Shown: positions 23,381 through 32,738, counted from the stretch's first letter. The stretch: 64,000 nucleotides of DNA from an uncultured Lachnospiraceae bacterium (GCA_910579465.1 CAJTUB010000003.1:310001-374000), one strand, 5' to 3'. Program-made: numbers and translations. The notes: generated from the sequence alone by a model not told the origin.

Positions 23381-26300
23381 CTATTCCTTCATCTGCTTTA
23401 CTGCAGTGGCAAGCATCAGTTTGATGCGGTTGAGCTGGTTTACTTCCGAAGCGCCCGGGTCGTAGTCTACGGCAACGATATTGCTTTCCGGATGACGGCG
23501 GCGCAGCTCCTTGATAACGCCTTTTCCGACGACATGGTTCGGCAGGCAGGCAAACGGCTGTGTGCAGACGATATTCGGGACGCCGCTGTGAATCAGCTCT
23601 ACCATCTCGGCGGTCAGGAACCATCCTTCGCCGGTCTGGTTGCCGCAGGAGACGATATCCTCCGCATAGCCCGCAAGGGTTTGGATTTTTGCCGGGGCGT
23701 CGAAGTGGCGGCTCGCTGTAAGCTCCTTTCTTGCTGTGCCACGGTAGTGCTCAAGGAAGGAATAAACGAGATTGTTGATATTCTTGCTTTTCTTCGATTT
23801 TCCGAGGTAGTCTGCCTTAAAATTGGCATTATACATCGTATAGTGCAGAAAGTCCAGCAAATCCGGCACAACGGCCTCGGCGCCTTCTGCCTCTAACAGC
23901 TCGACAAGGTAGTTGTTGGCTGCCGGAAGGAATTTTACCAGAATCTCACCGACAACACCAACCCGTGGCTTTTTCAAGGTCTCGTCGACCGGAAGGGCAT
24001 CGAACTCCCGGATCATGGCGCGGAGGTTCTTCTTAAAGACGGAGTAATTCGGATTGGTAACTGCCTTTTCGCAGATGCCGTTCCATTTTTCGTAGAGGCG
24101 GTTGGCGGAGCCCTTCTCCAGCTCGTACGGGCGCATACGGTACAGGACGCGCATTAAAACGTCGCCGTAAATAATCGCCTGCAATACGCCCTTCAGCATT
24201 TTTGGCGTATAGGTCAGCCCCGGATTCTTTTCGATTCCGGAGGTACTGATGGAAACGACCGGAATATGCTCCATTCCCGCTTTCTGCAGGGCACGGCGGA
24301 TAAAGCCGATGTAGTTGGTCGCACGGCAGCCGCCGCCGGTCTGGGTAATCATAATTGCCACTTTATTCAGGTCGTAGTTCCCGGAGAGCAGTGCCTCCAT
24401 AATCTGTCCGACGACCATCAGGGAAGGGTAGCAGGCATCGTTATTGACATATTTTAAGCCGACATCGACCGCTTTCTTTCCATCATTGCCAAGTACGACA
24501 ACCTGATAGCCGTTCGCGCGGAGCGCAGGCTCTAAGAGACGGAAGTGAATCGGGGACATCTGCGGCGCCAGAAGCGTGTAGCTTTCACGCATTTCCTTTG
24601 TAAAGACGACACGGTGATGTGCCGCGTCCGCAGGGTGCGGTACGATGCCCTTGCGCTTGCGGTCAGCAACCGCGGAGAGCAGGGAGCGGATGCGGATGCG
24701 CGCCGCGCCAAGGTTATTTACTTCATCAATCTTTAAGGCAGTGTAAATCTTGCCGGAGGCAGTCAAAATGTCGCTTACCTGGTCCGTCGTCACGGCATCA
24801 AGACCGCAGCCGAAGGAGTTGAGCTGAATCAGCTCCAGATTGTTCTGGGTACGGACAAAGGAAGCAGCGGCGTATAGTCTGGAGTGGTACATCCACTGGT
24901 CTACGACGATGGTAGGGCGGTCTACTGTTCCCAGGTGGGAGACGGAGTCCTCCGTCAGTACCGCAACGCCGTAAGAGGTAATCAGCTCCGGGATACCGTG
25001 GTTGATTTCCGGGTCAATGTGGTACGGTCTGCCTGCAAGGACAATGCCGGAACGCCCGGTCTTTTTCAAATAGTCCAGCGCCTGCTCCCCGGCACGCTGC
25101 ATATCCTGCCTTGCGGCGGCAAGCTCGTTCCATGCTTTTTCTGCGGCGGCAGTTACCTCGTCTGCCGGGATATCCCGTTCCTTCATAATCTGAATCAGAC
25201 GTTTCGTGATAATTTCTTTGCTTTCAAATGAAAGGAACGGATTGGCAAAGTCAATCTGTTCGCTGCGGAGCTCCTCTACGTTGTTTTTGATGTTTTCGCC
25301 GTAGGAGGTGACAATCGGACAGTTGTAATGGTTTCCGGCATCGGCAAACTCCTTGCGCTCGTAGGGGATACAAGGATAAAAGATGAACTTTACGCCCTGT
25401 TTGATCAGCCAGGAAATATGCCCGTGGGCGAGCTTTGCCGGATAGCATTCGGATTCGCTCGGAATGGACTCGATGCCCATTTCGTAAATCTTGCGGCTCG
25501 AGCCCGGAGAGAGCACCACGCGGTAGCCGAGCTCTGTAAAGAAGGTATGCCAGAACGGGTAATTCTCATAAAAGTTCAGGACGCGCGGAATGCCGACGCT
25601 GCCGCGCTTTGCCTGGGTCTCGGTCAGCGGGGCGTAGTCAAAGTAGCGCTTCAGCTTATAGGCAAACAGGTTCGGGATGTCTTCGCTGCTTTTTTCCTTT
25701 CCGAGTCCCTTTTCACAGCGGTTGCCGGAGATAAAGCGGCGGTCGCCGGAGAAACGGTTTACAGTGAGCAGACAGCTGTTGGTGCAGCCCTTACAGCGCG
25801 TCATGGTCGTTTCAAACTTTAATTCGTTGAGCGCATCCGGGGAAAGCAGTGTGGTTTCCTGTCCGGTGTAGTGCTCGCGGGCAAGGAGGGCAGCGCCGAA
25901 GGCGCCCATGATACCGGCGATGTCCGGACGTACCGCCTCGCAGCCGGAGATTTTTTCAAAGCTGCGGAGTACGGCATTGTTGTAGAACGTGCCGCCCTGT
26001 ACTACAACCTTTTTCCCTAAATCCTTCGGGTCGGAGAGCTTGATTACCTTATAGAGTGCATTTTTAATAACGGAATAGGCAAGACCGGCGGAAATGTCTG
26101 CAACGGTAGCGCCTTCCTTCTGCGCCTGCTTTACCTTTGAATTCATAAATACGGTACAGCGTGTACCAAGGTCAATCGGGTTTTCGGCAAACAGCGCAAT
26201 CTTAGCAAAGTCCGCAACCTCGTAGTTTAAGGACTTTGCAAACGTCTCGATAAAGGAACCGCAGCCCGAGGAGCATGCCTCGTTTAACTGGACGCTGTCT

Positions 26301-27613
26301 ACCGAGGAGTTTTTGATTTTAATGCATTTCATATCCTGTCCGCCGATGTCGAGGATACAGTCTACATCCGGGGCAAAAAATGCCGCAGCATGGTAGTGTG
26401 CCACAGTTTCTACCTCTCCCTCGTCCAGCATCAGGGCGGCTTTCATCAGCGCCTCGCCGTAGCCGGTGGAGCAGGAGCGTACAATCTGCGCACCCTCAGG
26501 GAGCAGGGAGTAAATCTCCTTGACTGCCTTAATCGTAGTCTTTAGGGGACTGCCGTTGTTATTGCTGTAAAAGGAATAAAGTAACGTCCCGTCTTCGCCG
26601 ACCAGTGCCGCCTTCGTCGTGGTGGAGCCTGCGTCGATGCCGAGGAAGCATTTCCCGCGGTAAGAGGAAAGCTCCGCTTTTTTGACGGTATGGGCAGCAT
26701 GGCGGTCTAAGAAAGCCTGATAGCTCTCGTCATCAGAAAACAGAGGCTCCATGCGGGTAACCTCAAACTCCATTTTGATTCCGGTGCGCAGACGTGCCGT
26801 CATGTCAGTCAGGGAGACAGACTCGTCCTCCTTTGCATTCATGGCGGAGCCGATTGCTGCAAACAGATGGGAATGCTCCGGCGCAATGACCTGAGCCGGA
26901 GTCAGGCCTAAGGTACGGATAAAGGCAGCCTTCAGCTCGGTCAGGAAGTGGAGCGGACCACCGAGAAATGCCACGTTTCCGCGAATCGGCTTGCCGCAGG
27001 CAAGACCGCTGATGGTCTGGTTGACAACCGCCTGGAAAATGGAAGCTGCCAGGTCCTGCTTGGTAGCCCCTTCGTTAATCAGCGGCTGGATATCGGATTT
27101 TGCAAAAACGCCGCAGCGCGCCGCAATCGGATATAGCGCCTGATAGTCCTTTGCATATTCGTTTAAGCCGGTGGCATCGGTCTTTAATAAGGATGCCATC
27201 TGGTCGATAAACGAGCCTGTGCCGCCCGCGCAGATGCCGTTCATACGCTGCTCCACGCCGCCGGTAAAGTAAATGATTTTGGCGTCCTCGCCGCCAAGCT
27301 CAATCGCAACATCGGTCTGCGGTGCATAATCACCCAGCGAGGCGGCTACTGCAACAACCTCCTGCACGAAAGAAACACCAAGATGCTTTGCGATGGTTAA
27401 GCCGCCGGAGCCTGTAATGACAGGATGGAGGGTAAGCTCACCGAGCGTGTCCTTTGCCTTCTCCAAAAGGGTTGCAAGCGTACCCTGGATATCAGCAAAG
27501 TGTCTTGTGTAGTCGGAGAAAACCATAATGCCGGAAGGGTCTAAAATTGCAACCTTTACGGTAGTAGAACCAATATCAATACCAAGGGAGTAAAAGTTCT
27601 TTTTCTCAGCCAT
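23381..27613 (-). CDS. 2-hydroxyacyl-CoA dehydratase activase, large fused form
   Basis: The 1410-residue protein combines two BcrA/BadF-type ASKHA ATPase units (GIDIGSTTVKVAILD near 12 and GIDAGSTTTKAALVGEDG near 322), each with GGxxG-type motifs and cysteines that can hold an iron-sulfur cluster between subunits (for example NEACSSGCGSFIETF). A DUF2229-like region follows, then an HgdB-like C-terminal part (GVVGEILVKFLPAANNYLV). Small activases of this family inject an electron into 2-hydroxyacyl-CoA dehydratases at the cost of ATP. The large fused form is common in Lachnospiraceae, but its target is not established. AAAGGATA precedes the ATG. No dehydratase genes are adjacent. Confidence 0.88.
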   Translation of the reverse strand: MAEKKNFYSLGIDIGSTTVKVAILDPSGIMVFSDYTRHFADIQGTLATLLEKAKDTLGELTLHPVITGSGGLTIAKHLGVSFVQEVVAVAASLGDYAPQTDVAIELGGEDAKIIYFTGGVEQRMNGICAGGTGSFIDQMASLLKTDATGLNEYAKDYQALYPIAARCGVFAKSDIQPLINEGATKQDLAASIFQAVVNQTISGLACGKPIRGNVAFLGGPLHFLTELKAAFIRTLGLTPAQVIAPEHSHLFAAIGSAMNAKEDESVSLTDMTARLRTGIKMEFEVTRMEPLFSDDESYQAFLDRHAAHTVKKAELSSYRGKCFLGIDAGSTTTKAALVGEDGTLLYSFYSNNNGSPLKTTIKAVKEIYSLLPEGAQIVRSCSTGYGEALMKAALMLDEGEVETVAHYHAAAFFAPDVDCILDIGGQDMKCIKIKNSSVDSVQLNEACSSGCGSFIETFAKSLNYEVADFAKIALFAENPIDLGTRCTVFMNSKVKQAQKEGATVADISAGLAYSVIKNALYKVIKLSDPKDLGKKVVVQGGTFYNNAVLRSFEKISGCEAVRPDIAGIMGAFGAALLAREHYTGQETTLLSPDALNELKFETTMTRCKGCTNSCLLTVNRFSGDRRFISGNRCEKGLGKEKSSEDIPNLFAYKLKRYFDYAPLTETQAKRGSVGIPRVLNFYENYPFWHTFFTELGYRVVLSPGSSRKIYEMGIESIPSESECYPAKLAHGHISWLIKQGVKFIFYPCIPYERKEFADAGNHYNCPIVTSYGENIKNNVEELRSEQIDFANPFLSFESKEIITKRLIQIMKERDIPADEVTAAAEKAWNELAAARQDMQRAGEQALDYLKKTGRSGIVLAGRPYHIDPEINHGIPELITSYGVAVLTEDSVSHLGTVDRPTIVVDQWMYHSRLYAAASFVRTQNNLELIQLNSFGCGLDAVTTDQVSDILTASGKIYTALKIDEVNNLGAARIRIRSLLSAVADRKRKGIVPHPADAAHHRVVFTKEMRESYTLLAPQMSPIHFRLLEPALRANGYQVVVLGNDGKKAVDVGLKYVNNDACYPSLMVVGQIMEALLSGNYDLNKVAIMITQTGGGCRATNYIGFIRRALQKAGMEHIPVVSISTSGIEKNPGLTYTPKMLKGVLQAIIYGDVLMRVLYRMRPYELEKGSANRLYEKWNGICEKAVTNPNYSVFKKNLRAMIREFDALPVDETLKKPRVGVVGEILVKFLPAANNYLVELLEAEGAEAVVPDLLDFLHYTMYNANFKADYLGKSKKSKNINNLVYSFLEHYRGTARKELTASRHFDAPAKIQTLAGYAEDIVSCGNQTGEGWFLTAEMVELIHSGVPNIVCTQPFACLPNHVVGKGVIKELRRRHPESNIVAVDYDPGASEVNQLNRIKLMLATAVKQMKE

Positions 27614-27698
27614 AATACTATCCTTTCTGAATCAGGTATATTAAATGGAAGCCGACGTTCCTGTGCTTCCGTAGTATTCAAGTAAAGCATACCTATTT

Positions 27699-27727
27699 AT
27701 TATACGACACCGTTCGCCAGGTTGCAA
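27699..27727 (-). promoter_or_regulatory. Promoter of the CoA-dehydratase activase gene
   Basis: Minus strand: TTGCAA, a 17-nt spacer and TATAAT, about 86 nt before the start. Confidence 0.7.
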
Positions 27728-27828
27728 GAAATTTTCGTGGATATAATTCTAAAAAAAGTGTAATGAATCGAACAGGACGTGGCAATATGGCATATTTTGT
27801 AGGTGAAAAAAGCGTACAGGAGAGCATT

Positions 27829-28197
27829 ATGGCAATGTTTGATTCTTGTAACGGCATCATTTATACGATAAAGCAGGGGGATACGCTGTATTCCTTAAGC
27901 GGGCGCTTCCGCGTGCCGCTTGCCAGAATACTGCGTGCAAATCCTTATATTGACATTTACAATCTGCAGATAGGAGAACAGATCTGCATTCCGAAGTGTC
28001 CGAACTGCAACCCGTTTTATCTTATGTCCTACATGGTGAAAGAAGAAGAGACCATGCTCGATATTTTGAACCGTTTCGGGATTGAGTTAGAGGATTTGTT
28101 AAAATACAATAACTTAAACGGTATTGTGCTGCAGGCAGGCTCGAAATTGCAGATACCGGTAAAGCGTGAGCGGAGCGAAGAGGACGATGAGGACTAG
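27829..28197 (+). CDS. Protein with two LysM domains
   Basis: 122 residues with two LysM peptidoglycan/chitin-binding modules: IYTIKQGDTLYSLSGRF through GEQICIP (about 11-57), and SYMVKEEETMLDILNRFG through GSKLQIPV (about 67-113), joined by a CPNCNPF turn. There is no signal peptide. Such short LysM proteins occur in spore-coat or sporulation contexts, and the next gene is SpoIID-like. The ATG at 27829 is preferred because AGGAGAG lies 4 nt upstream; in-frame ATGs at 27763 and 27787 would add up to 22 residues. The acidic tail EEDDED is unusual. Confidence 0.8.
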   Translation: MAMFDSCNGIIYTIKQGDTLYSLSGRFRVPLARILRANPYIDIYNLQIGEQICIPKCPNCNPFYLMSYMVKEEETMLDILNRFGIELEDLLKYNNLNGIVLQAGSKLQIPVKRERSEEDDED

Positions 28198-28255
28198 GGA
28201 GGACGCATATCCCGGAGAGCTTCCATAAAAAATATGGAAATTCAGGAACGCGGGA

Positions 28256-28284
28256 TTGAAGCCTTAGCCGGAATATGGTACACT
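28256..28284 (+). promoter_or_regulatory. Promoter of the SpoIID-like gene
   Basis: TTGAAG (28256-28261), a 17-nt spacer and TACACT (28279-28284), about 46 nt before the chosen start. Confidence 0.55.
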
Positions 28285-28329
28285 AAAAGCAGAAGAAGCC
28301 GGGGGACCGGAGGAAAGCAGAGGATAGGA

Positions 28330-29961
28330 ATGTGTGAAAAAAGGAAAAAGGGGCAGCTTGCCGTAAGGACGGGATTTTTTTTCTTTGTCCTGCTGTTTTT
28401 TATGAAAACTTATCCGGCATGGGGAGCAGAGAGCGACACAAGGGAAGATATCCGCGTAGGCTTAAAAAGCAGATATGCGCAGAAGGAAAGCATTACGCTG
28501 TATAATACGCGTCTGAGTCTTGGTTTTGCAACGGACAGGGAATATAAGGCTGAAATAACAATAGTGTGTGAGGACGGTCTGACAGTCCGTGCGGAACGGG
28601 GAGCCTTTTTTGAACTGCAGGGCGGGCGTATGACAGCAGAGCGCGCGGAGACACTTGCGAAGCGTCTGCGGGAAGCAGGAGCGGCGGCATATCCGGTCTT
28701 GTTTTCCGCAGAAAACGCAGGGGTGTATCTGCCGGTAACGGAAAACGGCAGTACGGAAGAGGGCGCGCGGCTGCGCTGCGAACAGGCAGCCGCCGTATGC
28801 GGAGTTACGTTAAAGGAAGGAAAAAGGGAAAGCAGCTATTTAATCCGGCTTGCCGCGGGAGAGCGCGTTTTGTTCGCGGATGGCGCGGAGGGAGAGTATC
28901 CGCAGCTTGCTTCCTTGGAAAAGGATGAAAAGGGAATCTATACGGCAGACCTTGGCGACAGGCGCTACCGTGGACGGATAGAAATCGGGAGATACGGCGG
29001 GAGAACGGCGGTGACGGCAGTCAATGTCGTGCCGTTAGAGGAGTATCTGTATGGCGTTGTGCCCTGCGAGATGCCGGCATCATGGCACCAGGAGGCGCTA
29101 AAGGCGCAGGCGGTCTGCGCAAGGAGCTATGCGCTGATTAAAGCGGGCTATCATGCCAGGACGGATATTACACGCGGCTACCGGATGGAGGATACCGAAC
29201 AGAGCCAGGTATACGGAGGAGCAGCGTTTGAAAATGAACGGAGTACAGCGGCGGTAAACGGGACAAGAGGCGAAACGCTTTGTTACGGGAACCGGACCAT
29301 TGCAGGCTATTATTTTGCAGCAAGCGGGGGGCATACGGAAAATTCCGAGGATGTCTGGGGCTTTTCCCTGCCGTATCTGCGCGCTGTGCCGGATATCTAC
29401 GAGAGTAATCCCTCGAAAAAGCCGTGGAGTATTACCTTAAGCAGCGAAGCACTTGCCAATGCGTTGCTGACGGGAGGAAACAGGGTAGGAACGGTACGGA
29501 GGGTAACGCAGGAAATTACGACGGAATCTGGTAGGGTGTATTCCCTGAAGGTAGCCGGAAGCCTTGGGACGGCGTCGTTGAATACTGATATTTTGCGGAA
29601 CCTGCTGCAGCTTCCGTCAACGAAGTTTAAGCTGGTGTCCCATACGGATGTGCCGGACCGGGTGGCAGTGCGGGGGGCAAAGACCTCGGAGCAGAAGGCA
29701 ATCCATGACTGCTTTGTTTTGGACGGCTCAGGAGAGGTACGGAGCACGGAAGGACTGGCAGAGCAGTATGTGGTGCTGAGTGCCGGGAACCTTATGAATT
29801 TTCCTCGGTTTGCACCGGAAGAGGGAGAGTATTTGTTTGCCGGGATGGGCTCGGGGCACGGCGTCGGCATGAGTCAGTCCGGTGCTAGGGGCATGGCGGA
29901 ATATGGCTTTACTTACCGGGAAATTTTAGAGCATTATTTTACCGGGATTTCAATACGTTAG
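28330..29961 (+). CDS. SpoIID/LytB-domain cell-wall protein
   Basis: Exported protein of 543 residues. An N-terminal hydrophobic signal or anchor (GFFFFVLLFFMKTYPAWG) is followed by a 200-residue region of unknown role, then a SpoIID domain: VVPLEEYLYGVVPCEMPASW with the likely catalytic Glu, QEALKAQAVCARSYAL, YYFAASGGHTENSEDVWG and the C-terminal GMGSGHGVGMSQSGARGMA. SpoIID-type enzymes are lytic transglycosylases that act on denuded glycan strands during engulfment or vegetative remodelling. The start at 28330 follows AGGATAGGA; the longer frame from 28234 overlaps the promoter. Confidence 0.88.
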   Translation: MCEKRKKGQLAVRTGFFFFVLLFFMKTYPAWGAESDTREDIRVGLKSRYAQKESITLYNTRLSLGFATDREYKAEITIVCEDGLTVRAERGAFFELQGGRMTAERAETLAKRLREAGAAAYPVLFSAENAGVYLPVTENGSTEEGARLRCEQAAAVCGVTLKEGKRESSYLIRLAAGERVLFADGAEGEYPQLASLEKDEKGIYTADLGDRRYRGRIEIGRYGGRTAVTAVNVVPLEEYLYGVVPCEMPASWHQEALKAQAVCARSYALIKAGYHARTDITRGYRMEDTEQSQVYGGAAFENERSTAAVNGTRGETLCYGNRTIAGYYFAASGGHTENSEDVWGFSLPYLRAVPDIYESNPSKKPWSITLSSEALANALLTGGNRVGTVRRVTQEITTESGRVYSLKVAGSLGTASLNTDILRNLLQLPSTKFKLVSHTDVPDRVAVRGAKTSEQKAIHDCFVLDGSGEVRSTEGLAEQYVVLSAGNLMNFPRFAPEEGEYLFAGMGSGHGVGMSQSGARGMAEYGFTYREILEHYFTGISIR

Positions 29962-30055
29962 TGTGCTGACCCGATGGCATCGCCACTGGAAGACAACGCA
30001 GTAGATGGAAATTCAGGCAGGTGATTTGGCGAAATAGGAACCGGTCAGTACACTA
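29959..30055. repeat. 97-bp element with 13-bp terminal inverted repeats
   Basis: TAGTGTGCTGACC (29959-29971) and GGTCAGTACACTA (30043-30055) match as inverted repeats at 12 of 13 positions and bracket the whole SpoIID-queA gap. The left arm includes the SpoIID stop codon. It may be a long RNA hairpin or a very small mobile element. It does not match a preQ1 riboswitch by eye. Confidence 0.5.
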
Positions 30056-30078
30056 GAAAGAACAGGAAGGACAGAAAG

Positions 30079-31203
30079 ATGGAGGAACTGAAACGGAGTG
30101 ATTATTATTTTGAGCTGCCGGAGGAGCTGATTGCGCAGGACCCGTTAGCGGATCGTGCGGCGTCAAGGCTCTTGGCGGTGGACAAGCATACGGGGCGGTT
30201 TTATCACCGTCATTTCCGGGATATTACACAGTATCTGCGTCCGGGTGACTGTCTGGTGCTCAACAATACCAGGGTAATTCCGGCGCGGCTCATCGGGGAG
30301 CGGCTGATTGACTATTCTGCCGTAAGACCTGGCTTTGCGCCGGGCGCGGAGGGGGCGCAGATAGAGCTTCTTTTGTTAAAACGGCGGGAAGGCGATGTCT
30401 GGGAGACGCTTGCAAAGCCCGGAAAGAAGGCAAAGGAGGGAACGCGGATTTCCTTTGGCGACGGGAAGCTGACGGCGGTCGTGACCGGGATGCTGCCGGA
30501 CGGAAACCGTCTGGTACAGTTTTCCTACCGGGGGATTTTTGAAGAAATTCTGGACGAGCTGGGGCAGATGCCCCTTCCGCCATATATTACGCATAAGCTT
30601 GAGGATAAGAACCGCTATCAGACGGTCTATGCAAAGTACGACGGCTCGGCTGCCGCGCCGACGGCAGGGCTTCACTTTACGCCGGGGCTTTTGGAGGAAA
30701 TCAGGGAAATGGGCGTAACGATTGCCAGTGTTACGCTGCATGTCGGGCTCGGGACCTTCCGGCCGGTCAAGGAGGAAAATATACTGGAGCACCACATGCA
30801 TACGGAGGCGTATCAGGTGCTGCCGGAGGAGGCGGAAAAGATAAACCGCACCAGACGGGAGGGAGGCAGGGTCATCTGCGTCGGCACGACGAGCTGCCGT
30901 ACGGTGGAGTCCGCCTCGGATGAAAACGGAGTGCTGCATGCGGGCGCGGGAGATACGGATATTTTTATTTATCCGGGCTACCGCTTCAAGGTGATGGACG
31001 GGCTGATTACGAACTTTCATCTGCCGGAGTCCACGCTTTTAATGTTAGTTTCGGCGCTTGCCGGGCGCAAGAACGTGCTCCGTGCCTATGAGGAGGCGGT
31101 AAAGGAGCGCTACCGGTTTTTCTCCTTCGGGGATGCCTGCTATTTCGGGGAGCTTCCGGAGGAGACAGGGCAGGAAAGAGAAGGAGGCGGAGAAACCGAA
31201 TGA
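30079..31203 (+). CDS. queA: S-adenosylmethionine:tRNA ribosyltransferase-isomerase
   Basis: QueA transfers the ribosyl part of SAM to 7-aminomethyl-7-deazaguanine in tRNA to make epoxyqueuosine. 374 residues. Family motifs: SDYYFELPEELIAQDPLADR at the N-terminus, LVLNNTRVIPARL, YAKYDGSAAAPTAGLHFT, TLHVGLGTFRPVK, and DGLITNFHLPESTLLMLVSAL. The ATG follows AGGAAGG. The C-terminus has an extra acidic tail after GDACYF and overlaps a small unknown gene by four bases. Confidence 0.97.
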   Translation: MEELKRSDYYFELPEELIAQDPLADRAASRLLAVDKHTGRFYHRHFRDITQYLRPGDCLVLNNTRVIPARLIGERLIDYSAVRPGFAPGAEGAQIELLLLKRREGDVWETLAKPGKKAKEGTRISFGDGKLTAVVTGMLPDGNRLVQFSYRGIFEEILDELGQMPLPPYITHKLEDKNRYQTVYAKYDGSAAAPTAGLHFTPGLLEEIREMGVTIASVTLHVGLGTFRPVKEENILEHHMHTEAYQVLPEEAEKINRTRREGGRVICVGTTSCRTVESASDENGVLHAGAGDTDIFIYPGYRFKVMDGLITNFHLPESTLLMLVSALAGRKNVLRAYEEAVKERYRFFSFGDACYFGELPEETGQEREGGGETE

Positions 31204-31466
31204 AAAAAGAGCAGTGGGCGGAGATGACGGAGGGTATGAGGGAGGAGTCGTCGGTCGTAACCGATTATCTGGAAACAATGTATGATGAGCTTGCGGAGAG
31301 CGACATTGCCGGTTTTTATGAGGCAGTGTTCCGGAAGCGCCCGGAGGAGGGCAGGGAGGCGGCGTTTGAGCGGCTGTTATCCGAGCTGTATGAGCTGGCA
31401 GAGGAGCGCCCGAAGGAGTTTTTTGCAGTCATGCAGAGGGCAAAAAAGATACTGGTGAAGGGCTGA
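31200..31466 (+). CDS. Small acidic helical protein of unknown function
   Basis: 88 residues, rich in Glu and Lys and predicted helical, with no known motif. The ATG overlaps the queA stop (ATGA), and the next gene, yfcE, starts 20 nt after the stop, so it is embedded in a translated operon. Its reading frame is kept between two well-recognised genes, which supports it as real. No function is proposed. Confidence 0.65.
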   Translation: MKKEQWAEMTEGMREESSVVTDYLETMYDELAESDIAGFYEAVFRKRPEEGREAAFERLLSELYELAEERPKEFFAVMQRAKKILVKG

Positions 31467-31486
31467 GAAGATGGAGGAAATGGAAT

Positions 31487-32023
31487 ATGAAGTGGATGGT
31501 GGCGTCGGACCTGCACGGTTCGGCATATTATTGCAGGAAGCTGTTAGAGGCGTACCGGAGAGAAGGAGCGGAGCGGCTCGTGCTTTTAGGGGATTTGTTG
31601 TACCACGGACCCCGGAATGATTTGCCGCGGGAGTACGCGCCCAAGGAGGTTGCCGCCATGCTGAATGCGGTGGCGGACGAGCTTTTGTGCGTCCGCGGGA
31701 ACTGCGAGGCGGAGGTGGACCAGCTCGTACTGCAGTTTCCGGTGATGGCGGAGTATGCGGTGTTTTATCTGGGAAAGACAATGTATTTTGCGACCCACGG
31801 ACACAAGTTCAACAAGGAGACGCCGCCCTGTTTAAAGGAGGGCGATGTTCTGCTGCACGGGCATACGCATGTTACGGCGGATGAGCTTTGTACCGCGGAG
31901 GGACCGCACGGGAGCTATACGTACCGGTATCTGAATCCGGGTTCCGTCTCTATTCCGAAGGAGAATACGGCGCGCGGCTATCTGCTGCTGACGGAGGCGG
32001 GAGCGGAGTTTAAGGAGCTTTAG
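31487..32023 (+). CDS. yfcE: YfcE-type metallophosphodiesterase
   Basis: The 178-residue calcineurin-like phosphoesterase carries the metal ligands in order: SDLHG (about 7-11), GDLLYHGPRND, RGNCEAEVD, THGHK and LHGHTHV, followed by NPGSVSIPK. E. coli YfcE hydrolyses phosphodiesters in vitro; its natural substrate is not settled. The ATG follows GGAGGAAAT. It is the last gene of the queA unit. Confidence 0.93.
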   Translation: MKWMVASDLHGSAYYCRKLLEAYRREGAERLVLLGDLLYHGPRNDLPREYAPKEVAAMLNAVADELLCVRGNCEAEVDQLVLQFPVMAEYAVFYLGKTMYFATHGHKFNKETPPCLKEGDVLLHGHTHVTADELCTAEGPHGSYTYRYLNPGSVSIPKENTARGYLLLTEAGAEFKEL

Positions 32024-32077
32024 CAGGCGCGGCGGTTTCTCATCGATTGTTTTGGATAATTTACTCCTATATATTGC

Positions 32078-32141
32078 TTGACATTTTAATAATAATGTGT
32101 AATACTATAAATGAATTTACAATAAACTAATTTATAGTATT
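32078..32141. promoter_or_regulatory. Promoter and perfect 12-bp operator of the TetR gene
   Basis: TTGACA (32078-32083) and TAATAC (32100-32105, 16-nt spacer) give a promoter on the plus strand. AATACTATAAAT (32101-32112) and ATTTATAGTATT (32130-32141) are perfect inverted repeats 17 bp apart, covering the -10 box and the start site. This is the expected layout for autorepression by the TetR protein encoded just downstream. Confidence 0.75.
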
Positions 32142-32153
32142 GAAGGTGGTAGT

Positions 32154-32735
32154 ATGCCTAGTAGTCCTAAAATTCCTAAAGAAACCATATTAAAAAATGC
32201 TTTAGACATGTTGATACAAGATGGTTATTCTTCGATTAATATTAAGTCACTGGCAAAGAGAATAGGCTGTTCTACACAGCCGATTTCATGGCATTTTGGT
32301 AATATGGAAAACTTTCGTAACGCATTGACAGAGTATGCTTTGAATTATGCAAATAGAAAAATGCTTTCTGCTTCGGAAGGGATGTCAGCTTTTTCAAATG
32401 TAGGGAGAGGATATATTGATATTGCCTTTGATGAGCCAAATTTGTTCCGATATTTGTATATGAGTGGCGAAAGTGGATATCATGCCGGTGGTTTTGAAAT
32501 TTTAACAACGGTTGATGCAAACTCTGTTATGGTAGAACAGATAGCAAAACAGTCAGGGATACCAGTTGATAAAGTGAATGATTTTTTTAGGAATACCATA
32601 ATTTACACGCATGGACTTGCCTGTTTTATTGTATCCGGGTTGATAAAAGCAACCAGAGAGGAAGTCTATGCAATGGTGAACCAGGGGGCATATGGGTTTA
32701 TGCTGCAAGCTGGCGTTAATTTAAATGAGGAGTAA
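32154..32735 (+). CDS. TetR-family transcriptional regulator
   Basis: 193 residues. The N-terminal helix-turn-helix is PKETILKNALDMLIQDGYSS, then IKSLAKRIGCSTQPISWHFGNMENFR. The C-terminal region is helical and of the WHG-like type. It starts 12 bp after a perfect operator-like inverted repeat. AAGGTGGTAGT precedes the ATG. It is followed 3 nt later by a CPBP-family membrane gene, which it probably controls. The ligand is unknown. Confidence 0.9.
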   Translation: MPSSPKIPKETILKNALDMLIQDGYSSINIKSLAKRIGCSTQPISWHFGNMENFRNALTEYALNYANRKMLSASEGMSAFSNVGRGYIDIAFDEPNLFRYLYMSGESGYHAGGFEILTTVDANSVMVEQIAKQSGIPVDKVNDFFRNTIIYTHGLACFIVSGLIKATREEVYAMVNQGAYGFMLQAGVNLNEE

Positions 32736-32738
32736 ACA

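Noticed and set aside
29961..30078. preQ1 riboswitch upstream of queA
   Set aside because: The known preQ1 class I and II consensus sequences were not seen; only a long inverted repeat is present.
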